A stretch of 55,519 nt of DNA from Candidatus Daviesbacteria bacterium RIFCSPLOWO2_01_FULL_39_23 (GTDB lineage: Bacteria > Patescibacteriota > Microgenomatia > Daviesbacterales > UBA10151): the NCBI GenBank assembly GCA_001776935.1, contig MFDN01000006.1:24414-79932 (forward strand). Direction: 5' to 3'. Each line of letters opens with the position of its first letter. The first letter of the stretch is position 1. Below, piece by piece: positions 47,381-53,916 of the stretch. The notes beneath the pieces were generated by a model, which had not been told where the DNA came from, searched no databases, and saw only the letters and a program-made list of their open reading frames with translations. The translations under genes and the position numbers were made by a program.

Positions 47381-47809
47381 ATGCCTCAACTTTCCCAACA
47401 GGTCTTTATTGATACTTCCCTTTTTGTCTCTTTTGTTGACAGAGGAGATTTAAATCACAATAAGACAGCTAAAATTTTTGAATATTTAGGTAAATACAAC
47501 TTTCATGTTTATACTTCCAACCTGGTGATTATTCAGGTTTTTAACAGGCTCGAAAAAGACTTGGGCACCCTTATCAGCCATGATTTTTTAAAAACCCTGC
47601 TTCAAAGCAATATTGAAATCCTGCATCCCTCTGAAGCAGAGTTTTCTGCAGCTTACCGCTTTTTGAAAATTAATCCCCAACAACAGGTTTCTTTAGTAGA
47701 CATACTTAACGCCCGTTTAATGGAAAAACACAATGTCCCAGCAATCTTAACTTTTGATTACTGGCATAACTTAATGGGTATAACAGTCTCCCGCTTAATA
47801 AATCCCTAA
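47381..47809 (+). CDS. PIN-domain ribonuclease, probable toxin
   Basis: A 142-residue PIN-domain protein. Acidic residues that would bind metal appear in VFIDTSLFVSF, near NRLEKDL, in SLVDILNARLME and in ILTFDYWHN. Such domains in a two-gene unit with a small DNA-binding partner are usually VapC-like RNase toxins that cut tRNA or rRNA. The target cannot be predicted. The stop is followed after 9 bases by a palindromic repeat. Confidence 0.85.
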   Translation: MPQLSQQVFIDTSLFVSFVDRGDLNHNKTAKIFEYLGKYNFHVYTSNLVIIQVFNRLEKDLGTLISHDFLKTLLQSNIEILHPSEAEFSAAYRFLKINPQQQVSLVDILNARLMEKHNVPAILTFDYWHNLMGITVSRLINP

Positions 47810-47818
47810 GGCGAGCCT

Positions 47819-47936
47819 GTCATTGCGAGGATCCTGAGCGTAAGTCGAAGGAGACGAAGCCTGCCTCGCGGCAAGGCGGGCAATCTCAAAAGGGATTGCC
47901 GCGCTCTCCGCCAGCTGGCGGTTCGCTCGCAATGAC
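47819..47936. repeat. Palindromic element, GTCATTGCGAG family (copy 2)
   Basis: GTCATTGCGAGG...CGCTCGCAATGAC, 118 bp, containing TCCGCCAGCTGGCGG at 47907-47921. Lies directly after the PIN gene. Confidence 0.8.
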
Positions 47937-48491
47937 GACGGAGTGATTTTGCTCCATTTAGTTTGCTTCTAAGCTCGTACCCGAAACTAGACCCGAACAA
48001 AGACCCGAAATTAAGGCTATTTTAGGACTTTTCCACCACTTATCCACAATCGTCCAAAACTCCCTTTCCGTAAAAGGCCACATCTTCATAAGGAGAGGCC
48101 TTGAGTACTCAAGGCCTCTCCTTGAAAAAGATTAACCTATAACTCTAGCCACTTTTTCCCTTCTACTCCCTCTCAACCTTCTTGCTAATTTCCTTCTTTT
48201 TATAGCAAAAACTCCAGGTTAAAAAATAATCTGAGTAAAATATGTCTGCTCTATCCTACTTAAGCTTGTCCCAACTTCCCATCCTCTCGTTCTAATTTTG
48301 TGCAAAAAAGTATTAGAAATCCAGTTTTTAAAGTTGTAAAAGAAATTCCGTGTTGGATTTTCCTTGTCAATACCAAAATCAATTGTGAACCATTTTGCTA
48401 GAGGACAAATTCTTATATCTGATAGTAAAATCTATACTTACTGCTTGACTGCTCAAATGATAAATTGTATGCTATTTTTCAAGGTAAAAGC
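47937..48491. other. Gene-free stretch with a 34-bp perfect palindrome
   Basis: No gene. A perfect palindrome at 48090-48123 has arms starting AAGGAGAGGCC and meeting at AGTACT; neither side has a T-run. A TTATCCACA (consensus DnaA box) lies at 48040-48048. Several direct copies of ACCCGAA near 47978-48009. The promoter of the next ORF is TTGACT (48445) - N17 - TATGCT (48468). Confidence 0.6.
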
Positions 48492-48665
48492 ATGGATGAC
48501 GACGAGCCAAAACCTCAATATAATCCACAGGAAAATCTTGCTTCAAAAACCAGAAAAACGGCACTGGAACAATCTGTTCCTCTAACACCGGATTCTGTGC
48601 CTGAAGTAAACCCTGATAAAACACCTTCTTCTCCCATTACCTCTTATGAACCTTTTAAAAACTAG
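48492..48665 (+). CDS. Small acidic, proline-rich protein (57 residues)
   Basis: MDDDEPKPQYNPQENLASKT... ends in SSPITSYEPFKN. Rich in Pro, Asp, Glu, Ser and Thr, so probably disordered. ATG 48492 follows AAGG (48481-48484); promoter TTGACT-N17-TATGCT lies about 20 bases upstream. No family recognised; the longer frame from 48465 would begin inside the promoter. Confidence 0.5.
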   Translation: MDDDEPKPQYNPQENLASKTRKTALEQSVPLTPDSVPEVNPDKTPSSPITSYEPFKN

Positions 48666-48720
48666 GCCTATTCCAAAAACCCGGCACCTAGTTATTGTTC
48701 GAGCGTAGTCGAGAACATAA

Positions 48721-48805
48721 TATTTATCACACCTTTATCACACCTGCCTTGCCGGCCCGCTTCGCCGCGAGGCAAGCAGGCAGGCCTCTGGTGTGTGATA
48801 TTTAA
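48721..48805. repeat. TATCACACC...GGTGTGTGATA palindrome (copy 1)
   Basis: Large hairpin with CCTGCCTTGCC/GGCAAGCAGG inside, ahead of the first RelE-type module. A shorter copy at 49484-49534 sits ahead of the second module. Confidence 0.7.
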
Positions 48806-48860
48806 CTGTTGATTTAAAGACTCATTTAAGTTACCTTCAAGATAAATATAAAAACTTCAC

Positions 48861-48889
48861 TTGACATTATGACAAATTTATCATAAAAT
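48861..48889 (+). promoter_or_regulatory. Promoter/operator of toxin-antitoxin module 1
   Basis: TTGACA (48861-48866), 17-bp spacer, TAAAAT (48884-48889) abutting the ATG at 48890. An inverted repeat TTATGA-N8-TCATAA (48867-48886) fills the spacer. Confidence 0.6.
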
Positions 48890-49192
48890 ATGGCTGGTTA
48901 TAAAATACTGACTGATGTTAGGATTAAAGAATTCATAGATTCTTTAGATAGTGGAAGAAAGGCAAGGATAGATAGAGTCTACTCTCTTTTTGAAAGATAT
49001 GGCAGGTTCTTGCCTGGTAAGTATTTAAAGAAACTAACATCAGATGTGTGGGAGTTGAGGCCAGGTGATATCAGGTTATTTTTAGGGATGAAGGGAAATA
49101 CAGCCTATATTGTCCATGGTATTTATAAAAAAACAAAAAAAACTCCTAAAAAAGATTTAGATTTGGCAGTAAAACGGTTTAAGGAGATTTAA
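48890..49192 (+). CDS. RelE/HigB-type toxin, module 1
   Basis: A 100-residue basic protein of the RelE/ParE fold, HigB-like subgroup: KYLKKLTSDVWELRPGDIRLFLGM, then AYIVHGIYKKTKKTPKKDLDLAVKR. The pattern LRPG/RLFL and the C-terminal KKT-KTP-x-x-x-x-D-x-A motif are typical of toxins cleaving mRNA on the ribosome. Encoded before its antitoxin, with one base between. Confidence 0.88.
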   Translation: MAGYKILTDVRIKEFIDSLDSGRKARIDRVYSLFERYGRFLPGKYLKKLTSDVWELRPGDIRLFLGMKGNTAYIVHGIYKKTKKTPKKDLDLAVKRFKEI

Positions 49193-49193
49193 T

Positions 49194-49481
49194 ATGAAAC
49201 AAAAGAAATTTTTAACACACAGAGAGCTTCATGATAGTTGGATGGAAGATCCTAAGTTCCGTCAGGAATATGAAAAGCTGGAGCCTGAATATGAAATAGC
49301 CTGCCAGATTATTGAGGCCAGGTTAAAAAAGAAAATGTCCCAGGAAGAACTAGCAAAAAAAGTTGGTACAGGCCAAGCAGTTATCTCAAGATTAGAAGGA
49401 ATGAACGCTAAACCATCTATTTCCCTGCTTACCAGGGTTGCCCGCGCCCTCCAAACCAAAATCATTGTTACTATTCAGTAG
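49194..49481 (+). CDS. Xre-family HTH antitoxin, module 1
   Basis: A 95-residue protein with a Cro/C1-type HTH (MSQEELAKKVGTGQAVISRLEGMNAKPSISLLTRVARAL, about 52-90). The N-terminal about 45 residues (PEYEIACQIIEARLKKK) probably mask the toxin. Ribosome site AAGGAG lies inside the toxin 3' end. Sister of 49903-50175 (shared LEPE...I..RL.K..(S/T)Q(E/K)ELAKK.GT.Q..ISR.E pattern). Confidence 0.9.
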   Translation: MKQKKFLTHRELHDSWMEDPKFRQEYEKLEPEYEIACQIIEARLKKKMSQEELAKKVGTGQAVISRLEGMNAKPSISLLTRVARALQTKIIVTIQ

Positions 49482-49483
49482 AT

Positions 49484-49534
49484 TTTTATCACACCTGCCT
49501 TACCCACAAGCAGGCCTCTGGTATCTGACTTTTA
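49484..49534. repeat. TTATCACACC...GGTATCTGA palindrome (copy 2)
   Basis: Shorter, worn copy of 48721-48805 between the two modules; suggests module duplication including the upstream element. Confidence 0.65.
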
Positions 49535-49567
49535 AACTCTATCCTATCAAGATGATATAGTAGATTT

Positions 49568-49876
49568 ATGGAAGTAAAAACCCTTGATAAGGAGCTTGAA
49601 GATTTTATTTATTCCTTAGAGAAACAAACTATTGCTAAAGTAATTAAGACAGTTGGACTACTGGAGAAGTTTGGAAACTTGCTCACTCTTCCACACAGTA
49701 AAAAACTGTATAAAAACCTTTTTGAGCTAAGAATAAGGGGAGCCCAGGAAGTTAGGATTTTTTATGCTTTCCATAAAAATCAGGCTGTTTTGCTTCACGG
49801 TTTTATTAAAAAATCCCAGAAAACCCCACTAAAAGAATTAAACTTAGCCTTAAAGAAACTTAAAAGCTTGACTTAA
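49568..49876 (+). CDS. RelE/HigB-type toxin, module 2
   Basis: A 102-residue RelE/ParE-fold protein: HSKKLYKNLFELRIRGAQEVRIFYAF, then LLHGFIKKSQKTPLKELNLALKKL. Distant relative of the module 1 toxin with the same motif order. Its stop codon (49874-49876) lies within the antitoxin promoter. Confidence 0.87.
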   Translation: MEVKTLDKELEDFIYSLEKQTIAKVIKTVGLLEKFGNLLTLPHSKKLYKNLFELRIRGAQEVRIFYAFHKNQAVLLHGFIKKSQKTPLKELNLALKKLKSLT

Positions 49877-49896
49877 TATAACATATATGTTATATT
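49868..49896 (+). promoter_or_regulatory. Internal antitoxin promoter with embedded 22-bp palindrome
   Basis: TTGACT (49868-49873), 17-bp spacer, TATATT (49891-49896), ATG at 49903. A perfect 22-bp palindrome (49875-49896; half AATATAACATA) covers the spacer and -10. The predicted mRNA is leaderless. Confidence 0.7.
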
Positions 49897-49902
49897 ACTT
49901 TT

Positions 49903-50175
49903 ATGAAAAGCTTTAAAGACCTTAAAAAGGAATTGTTAAAAGACCCTGAGATTAAACAGGCTTACCAGGAGCTGGAACCTGAGTTTGCCTTAATTGAGGC
50001 TATAATTAAAAAAAGGCTGGAAAAAGGGCTTACCCAAAAAGAACTGGCTAAAAAAATAGGTACCAAACAATCTGCTATTTCCAGGTTTGAATCAGGTGAA
50101 TATAACCCTTCTCTCTCTTTAATTACCAAAATTGCCCAGGCATTAAATGCCAAAATCAAAATAGAGATTATTTAA
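49903..50175 (+). CDS. Xre-family HTH antitoxin, module 2
   Basis: A 90-residue protein with a clear Cro/C1 HTH (LTQKELAKKIGTKQSAISRFESGEYNPSLSLITKIAQAL, about 44-83). The N-terminal part (QELEPEFALIEAIIKKRL) is like its module 1 sister. Expression is probably separate from the toxin, through its own promoter and palindromic operator, which this protein may bind. Confidence 0.9.
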   Translation: MKSFKDLKKELLKDPEIKQAYQELEPEFALIEAIIKKRLEKGLTQKELAKKIGTKQSAISRFESGEYNPSLSLITKIAQALNAKIKIEII

Positions 50176-50214
50176 CCTGGAACTCATCATACCTCCAATA
50201 TATGATATATAAAT

Positions 50215-50244
50215 TTGACAACATGTTATGCCAATGCTTATAAT
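50215..50244 (+). promoter_or_regulatory. Strong promoter of KLVI-repeat protein
   Basis: TTGACA (50215-50220), 18-bp spacer, TATAAT (50239-50244). ATG at 50253, so the mRNA would be leaderless. Confidence 0.75.
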
Positions 50245-50252
50245 ATACGTAT

Positions 50253-50540
50253 ATGAGCGAAGGTGAACCGAGCGAAAGATTAAGAAGAGGTCCAATAGTA
50301 ATCAAAGATTCCCCATCTACTGAAGCAGTAACACCACCTGCAAGTCAAGCAACAAGACCTAAGCTTGTGATTAGGAGAGATCCTGATCCAAAACTTATAA
50401 TTGAACGAGAACAAAGGTTTATTAACACTAATAATAAGCTTGTGATTGGGCCAGAATCCACGGTTCAAACAGGATCAACTAGAAAAAAATCTAAACTGGT
50501 TATTACATATTCCCCTAAATCTAAGGTAGTAATAAAATAA
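50253..50540 (+). CDS. Small KLVI-repeat protein, unknown
   Basis: A 95-residue protein made of six short repeats: PIVIKD, PKLVIRR, PKLIIER, NKLVIGP, SKLVITY and SKVVIK, spaced by Pro/Ser/Thr-rich linkers of 10-22 residues. The K-(L/V)-(V/I)-I core would suit short beta strands or repeated binding peptides. No cysteine, no membrane segment. Strong promoter; ends 2 bases from the convergent radA stop. No family recognised. Confidence 0.7.
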   Translation: MSEGEPSERLRRGPIVIKDSPSTEAVTPPASQATRPKLVIRRDPDPKLIIEREQRFINTNNKLVIGPESTVQTGSTRKKSKLVITYSPKSKVVIK

Positions 50541-50542
50541 AA

Positions 50543-51988
50543 TTATTTACCTAAAACTAATTTTACTGCTTCAGAGAGGGATTTAGCATTTTCAGAGGAG
50601 ATTACCTTTGTAAACCCAAGCTTTTTAGCCTCAGAGGTTCTTTTGTCCAAAAACCTGACAGGTCTTAGCTCCCCCAACAGCCCTACTTCTCCAATAAGAA
50701 CTGTCTTGGAGCTAATAGGCGCATCATTTAAAGAAGATGCTATTGCCAGACAGATTGCTAAATCAGCTGCCGGTTCAATAACCCGAAGTCCGCCAGTCAC
50801 GTTTACAAAAATATCTTTATCAAAAAGCGGCAGCTTCATTCTGCTTTGCAGAACTGCTACCAAAAGCTGTAAACGGTTGTTGTCTATACCTGAACCGGTT
50901 CTTCTTGGCATCGGAAGGAAGCTTTTAGTCACCAGTGCTTGAATTTCTACCAAAAGCGGCCTTGTGCCGTTCATGGTAGCCGCTACAGCCGAACCCGGAG
51001 CTTCCATCCGCCGGCTGGCGGATTCAAGGAATAGTTTGGAAGGATTCTTTACCTCTATCATACCCCCTTCTTCCATTTCAAAAACCCCAACCTCATCAGT
51101 CGGGCCGAACCTGTTTTTGGTTGATCTTAAAATCCTGAACTGATTCTGCGGATCGCCTTCCAAGGATAAAACCACATCCACCACATGTTCCAAAGTTTTA
51201 GGGCCTGCTAAATTCCCCTCTTTTGTGACGTGACCGACCAAAAATATCGGGATTTGTAAACTTTTGGCAATAAGCTGCAAACGATGGGCGCATTCACGCA
51301 CCTGACCCACGGATCCTGCAATAGATTCCAAATCCTGAGTTTGAAGTGTTTGAATTGAATCCACAATTACCAAAGTGGGTTTCGCGGCTCCTATAGCCTC
51401 AATAATATTATCAACATCTGTATCGCTTAAGATTGAAAAAGAGGCCTTGGGATTTATCCTGTCTACTCTTATTTTGATCTGCTGGGCAGATTCCTCACCA
51501 GCTACATAAAGGACAGAAGAGCTATTAGCTTTGCGCTGTTCGCTTTTAGCTGCCAATAGCGAATCGCTAACAGCTAATGGCTTATTTATATTCAATGCCA
51601 GCTGCGTAAGCAACGTACTCTTGCCTATTCCCGGATCACCTGAGACTAAAATTAAAGACCCGGGTACAATCCCCCCGCCTGCCATCCGGCTAGAGCCGTC
51701 AGGCGACTGGCGGGCAGGCCCTCCCAACACCCGATCAAACTCCTCCATGCTTGTACTTATTCTTTTATAATCTGTTTTTTGAATCTTTGACAAATTTACA
51801 ATTTGTGAGTCGCTAGTCGCCAGAGTCGAAAGTCTGGATTGTTTTCTCCTTGACTCTAGATTCTTGACTCTTGACTCTATTTGTTCCACAAATGAATTCC
51901 AGCTGTCACACTGAGGGCATTTACCAAGGTATTGAGGCGACTTGTAACCGCATTGCTGACAAATATACGAAGAAATAGCTTTTGGCAT
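50543..51988 (-). CDS. radA: DNA repair protein RadA with repeat-derived insertions
   Basis: RecA-like branch-migration ATPase. N-terminal zinc finger (CQQCGYKSPQYLGKCPQC), P-loop VSGDPGIGKSTLLTQ, KNRFG motif (STKNRFGPTDE), and a C-terminal Lon-protease-like domain (FLPMPRRTGSGIDNNRL, VNVTGGLRV). Four segments look inserted: about residues 37-60 (GACTCTAG stutter), 90-104 (palindrome 51677-51719), 136-158 (GCTAATAGC-type stutter, about 51515-51585) and about 322-328 (palindrome 51007-51022). All keep frame. The second insertion lies just before the P-loop strand. Confidence 0.95.
   Translation of the reverse strand: MPKAISSYICQQCGYKSPQYLGKCPQCDSWNSFVEQIESRVKNLESRRKQSRLSTLATSDSQIVNLSKIQKTDYKRISTSMEEFDRVLGGPARQSPDGSSRMAGGGIVPGSLILVSGDPGIGKSTLLTQLALNINKPLAVSDSLLAAKSEQRKANSSSVLYVAGEESAQQIKIRVDRINPKASFSILSDTDVDNIIEAIGAAKPTLVIVDSIQTLQTQDLESIAGSVGQVRECAHRLQLIAKSLQIPIFLVGHVTKEGNLAGPKTLEHVVDVVLSLEGDPQNQFRILRSTKNRFGPTDEVGVFEMEEGGMIEVKNPSKLFLESASRRMEAPGSAVAATMNGTRPLLVEIQALVTKSFLPMPRRTGSGIDNNRLQLLVAVLQSRMKLPLFDKDIFVNVTGGLRVIEPAADLAICLAIASSLNDAPISSKTVLIGEVGLLGELRPVRFLDKRTSEAKKLGFTKVISSENAKSLSEAVKLVLGK
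51677..51719. repeat. In-frame palindromic insertion in radA
   Basis: GCCTGCC (51677) pairs with GGCAGGC (51713-51719). Codes the extra segment between EFDRVLGG and GGIVPGS. Confidence 0.75.
51800..51882. repeat. Stutter tract in radA (GACTCTAG/GAGTCG words)
   Basis: Same word family as 2229-2290 and 11303-11405, here translated as part of RadA. Confidence 0.7.
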
Positions 51989-52014
51989 GAAGGTATTATA
52001 CAGTAAACTATATT

Positions 52015-52110
52015 GTCATTCTGAGCATAGCGAAGAATCTCTTGACTCGTTCAAAGAAATTACTCGCATTCGCGAGAGATCCTTCGGTCGCTTTGCTCCC
52101 TCAGGATGAC
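52015..52110. repeat. Palindromic element between S1 gene and radA
   Basis: GTCATTCTGAGC...CCTCAGGATGAC family, 96 bp, with an inner GAATCTC/GAGATCC pair. May act as an RNA hairpin between two minus-strand genes. Confidence 0.75.
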
Positions 52111-52121
52111 AAATAAGGAGA

Positions 52122-53231
52122 TTATTTATATATCAATCCTGCTGTAGAAGTCACAAAAGGAGCCAGGATAACTCTCCTTCTTATTGTGTCTATGCTGTCT
52201 ACCAAAAGCGTGACTGTTTTTCCAACCTCATAATTTGCATCAGGATTCATTTTTGCTGCCGGCAGAAACCCTTCCACCTCATCAGCCAACCGCAGGGTTA
52301 CGCCCTGTTCTGAAACAGAAAGCACCTCTCCCTTTATTACATCATCCGGAGTGTAGCTTTTTGCAGCTTTTGTAAACGGATCTTCTTTCAGTTGTTTTAT
52401 GGATAAGTTTAACCTGCCTAACTCTTCATCCAAACCCAATATTAAAACTTCAACGCTGTCACCCCGCGCATAATCTAAAGACAAATCATCCACCTTGTCC
52501 CACGAAACATCAGAAATAAAGACCAATCCCTCGGCACCGGACACATCCACCACCAAACCAAACGGCAAAACAGCCACAATCTTGCCCGTCATTTTTTGAT
52601 CTTTTTTAAATTCAGACAGCTTCTTTTTGACTTCATCGGAAACTTGCCCGCGCTGGGAAAAGATAAGCTTATTATTGTTTTGATCCACCTCAATAACAGT
52701 GATCGTTAAATCCTGGCCTATTAAATTTTCCATTCCTTCCCCTGATTTGGACAAAAGCTCAAATCCGACCTGAGAGTTGGGCAAAAATCCCCTTGTGCCT
52801 GCAGCCTCCACAATTAAACCGCCTTTATTAACTTCTATTACTTTACCCTGCAGTTTGCTTTTTTGATTCCGGGCGCTTACAAATTTAGACCAATCCATAG
52901 GCCTTCTGCCTCGAAAAGATTTCCCTCCACGAAATCCCCCTCTGCCGGAAGAACGCATATCGCGCATTGCTATTGATTGCCGGTCAAAAGACAAGACTAC
53001 CTGACCATGTTCGTTTTCCTGCATGCTGACAAAAGCTTTAAGCTTATCCCCTACTTTTAAATCTTTTAATACCGGTTGCGGAATTTCCCGGGTTGCAATT
53101 GCACCTTCTGATTTGGTGCCTAAATCTAAAACAATTTCTTTATCGGAAATAGAAACAATCTCCCCTTCAACTTCTTGTCCCCTGTGAAGAGTGGATAGCT
53201 TTTGTGGTTGAGAAGCTAAAAGCTCCTCCAT
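52122..53231 (-). CDS. S1-domain RNA-binding protein (ribosomal protein S1-like)
   Basis: Four S1 domains in 369 residues: VEGEIVSISDKEIVLDLG, LQGKVIEVNKGGLIVEA, MTGKIVAVLPFGLVVDV and IKGEVLSVSEQGVTLRL, each ending in the usual LS-type strand (VLSFDRQ, IFSQRG, LNLSIKQ). A basic Arg/Gly stretch (RSSGRGGFRGGKSFRGRR) lies after domain 1. Shorter than the six-domain E. coli S1 but like S1 of other phyla. I prefer ATG 53231; a TTG at 53270 would add 13 residues. No Shine-Dalgarno visible. Lies downstream of the rRNA genes. Confidence 0.9.
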   Translation of the reverse strand: MEELLASQPQKLSTLHRGQEVEGEIVSISDKEIVLDLGTKSEGAIATREIPQPVLKDLKVGDKLKAFVSMQENEHGQVVLSFDRQSIAMRDMRSSGRGGFRGGKSFRGRRPMDWSKFVSARNQKSKLQGKVIEVNKGGLIVEAAGTRGFLPNSQVGFELLSKSGEGMENLIGQDLTITVIEVDQNNNKLIFSQRGQVSDEVKKKLSEFKKDQKMTGKIVAVLPFGLVVDVSGAEGLVFISDVSWDKVDDLSLDYARGDSVEVLILGLDEELGRLNLSIKQLKEDPFTKAAKSYTPDDVIKGEVLSVSEQGVTLRLADEVEGFLPAAKMNPDANYEVGKTVTLLVDSIDTIRRRVILAPFVTSTAGLIYK

Positions 53232-53289
53232 AATAGATTTTGAAGAATTAGTTAATGAGTTTTTTGACAAACATGGTCACCTTGCTTTC

Positions 53290-53377
53290 TTTGATAGTTA
53301 GCTATTCGCTTTTGGCTATTGGTCATTCGCAATCTCTTGCGAAGAGCTAACAGCTAGCGGCTAAAAGCTTATTAAAA
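53290..53377. repeat. Stutter tract (GCTATTGG / CTAACAGCTA words)
   Basis: Low-complexity inverted words between 5S rRNA and the S1 gene; repeated in another form at 53576-53650 between 23S and 5S and inside radA. Confidence 0.65.
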
Positions 53378-53496
53378 TCCCGGCAATGAGGTATTTTCAC
53401 ATAACCTTTCGGATACATTATCGTCCCCGCTAAGCCGTTTCACTTCTGAGTTCGGGATGGGATCAGGTGGAACCGACTCGCTCAAATCACCGAGGA
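53378..53496 (-). rRNA. rrf: 5S ribosomal RNA
   Basis: Minus strand; conserved core GGTTCCACCTGATCCC, ATCCCGAACTCAGAAGTGAA and GCTTAGCGGGGACGATAATG. Ends placed by helix I pairing, accurate to a few bases. Confidence 0.9.
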
Positions 53497-53671
53497 ACCT
53501 ATATTATCAAAATAAAACCGGAATTTCAACACACAAAATTAAGGAGCTTTGCACTTCAAAATGTGAATACGGACTTGACAAGCTGTTAGCTTTTCGCTAT
53601 TGGCTATTGGCAATTTCTTGCTAAAAACTAACAGCTAATGGCTAAAGCCAGTCGAAGGCTGCCAAAAAATC
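53497..53671. other. 23S-5S spacer
   Basis: Includes a stutter tract 53576-53650 (CTAACAGCTAATGGC words). No tRNA seen. Confidence 0.5.
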
Positions 53672-53916
53672 TCAACGATGACCATTAGTATTGGTAGGCT
53701 AAATACCTTACAGCACTTACACCGCCAACCTATCAACCTGGTAGTCTCCCAGGGGTCTTACAATCCCTTGCGGGATTGCTTTTCAAGATTCCTCATCTTG
53801 GGGTCTGCTTCGTGCTTAGATGCTTTCAGCGCTTATCAGAAAACAACGTAGCTACCCTGCGCTGCACTTTTGGTACAACAGGCACACTAGAGGTTGCCTC
53901 ATCTCGGTCCTCTCGT

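Noticed and set aside
48040-48048. DnaA box as sign of a replication origin
   Set aside because: Only single consensus boxes at 48040 and 36494; no cluster, no dnaA/dnaN gene, no AT-rich unwinding block.
48090-48123. 34-bp palindrome as transcription terminator
   Set aside because: No T-run on either strand downstream of the stem.
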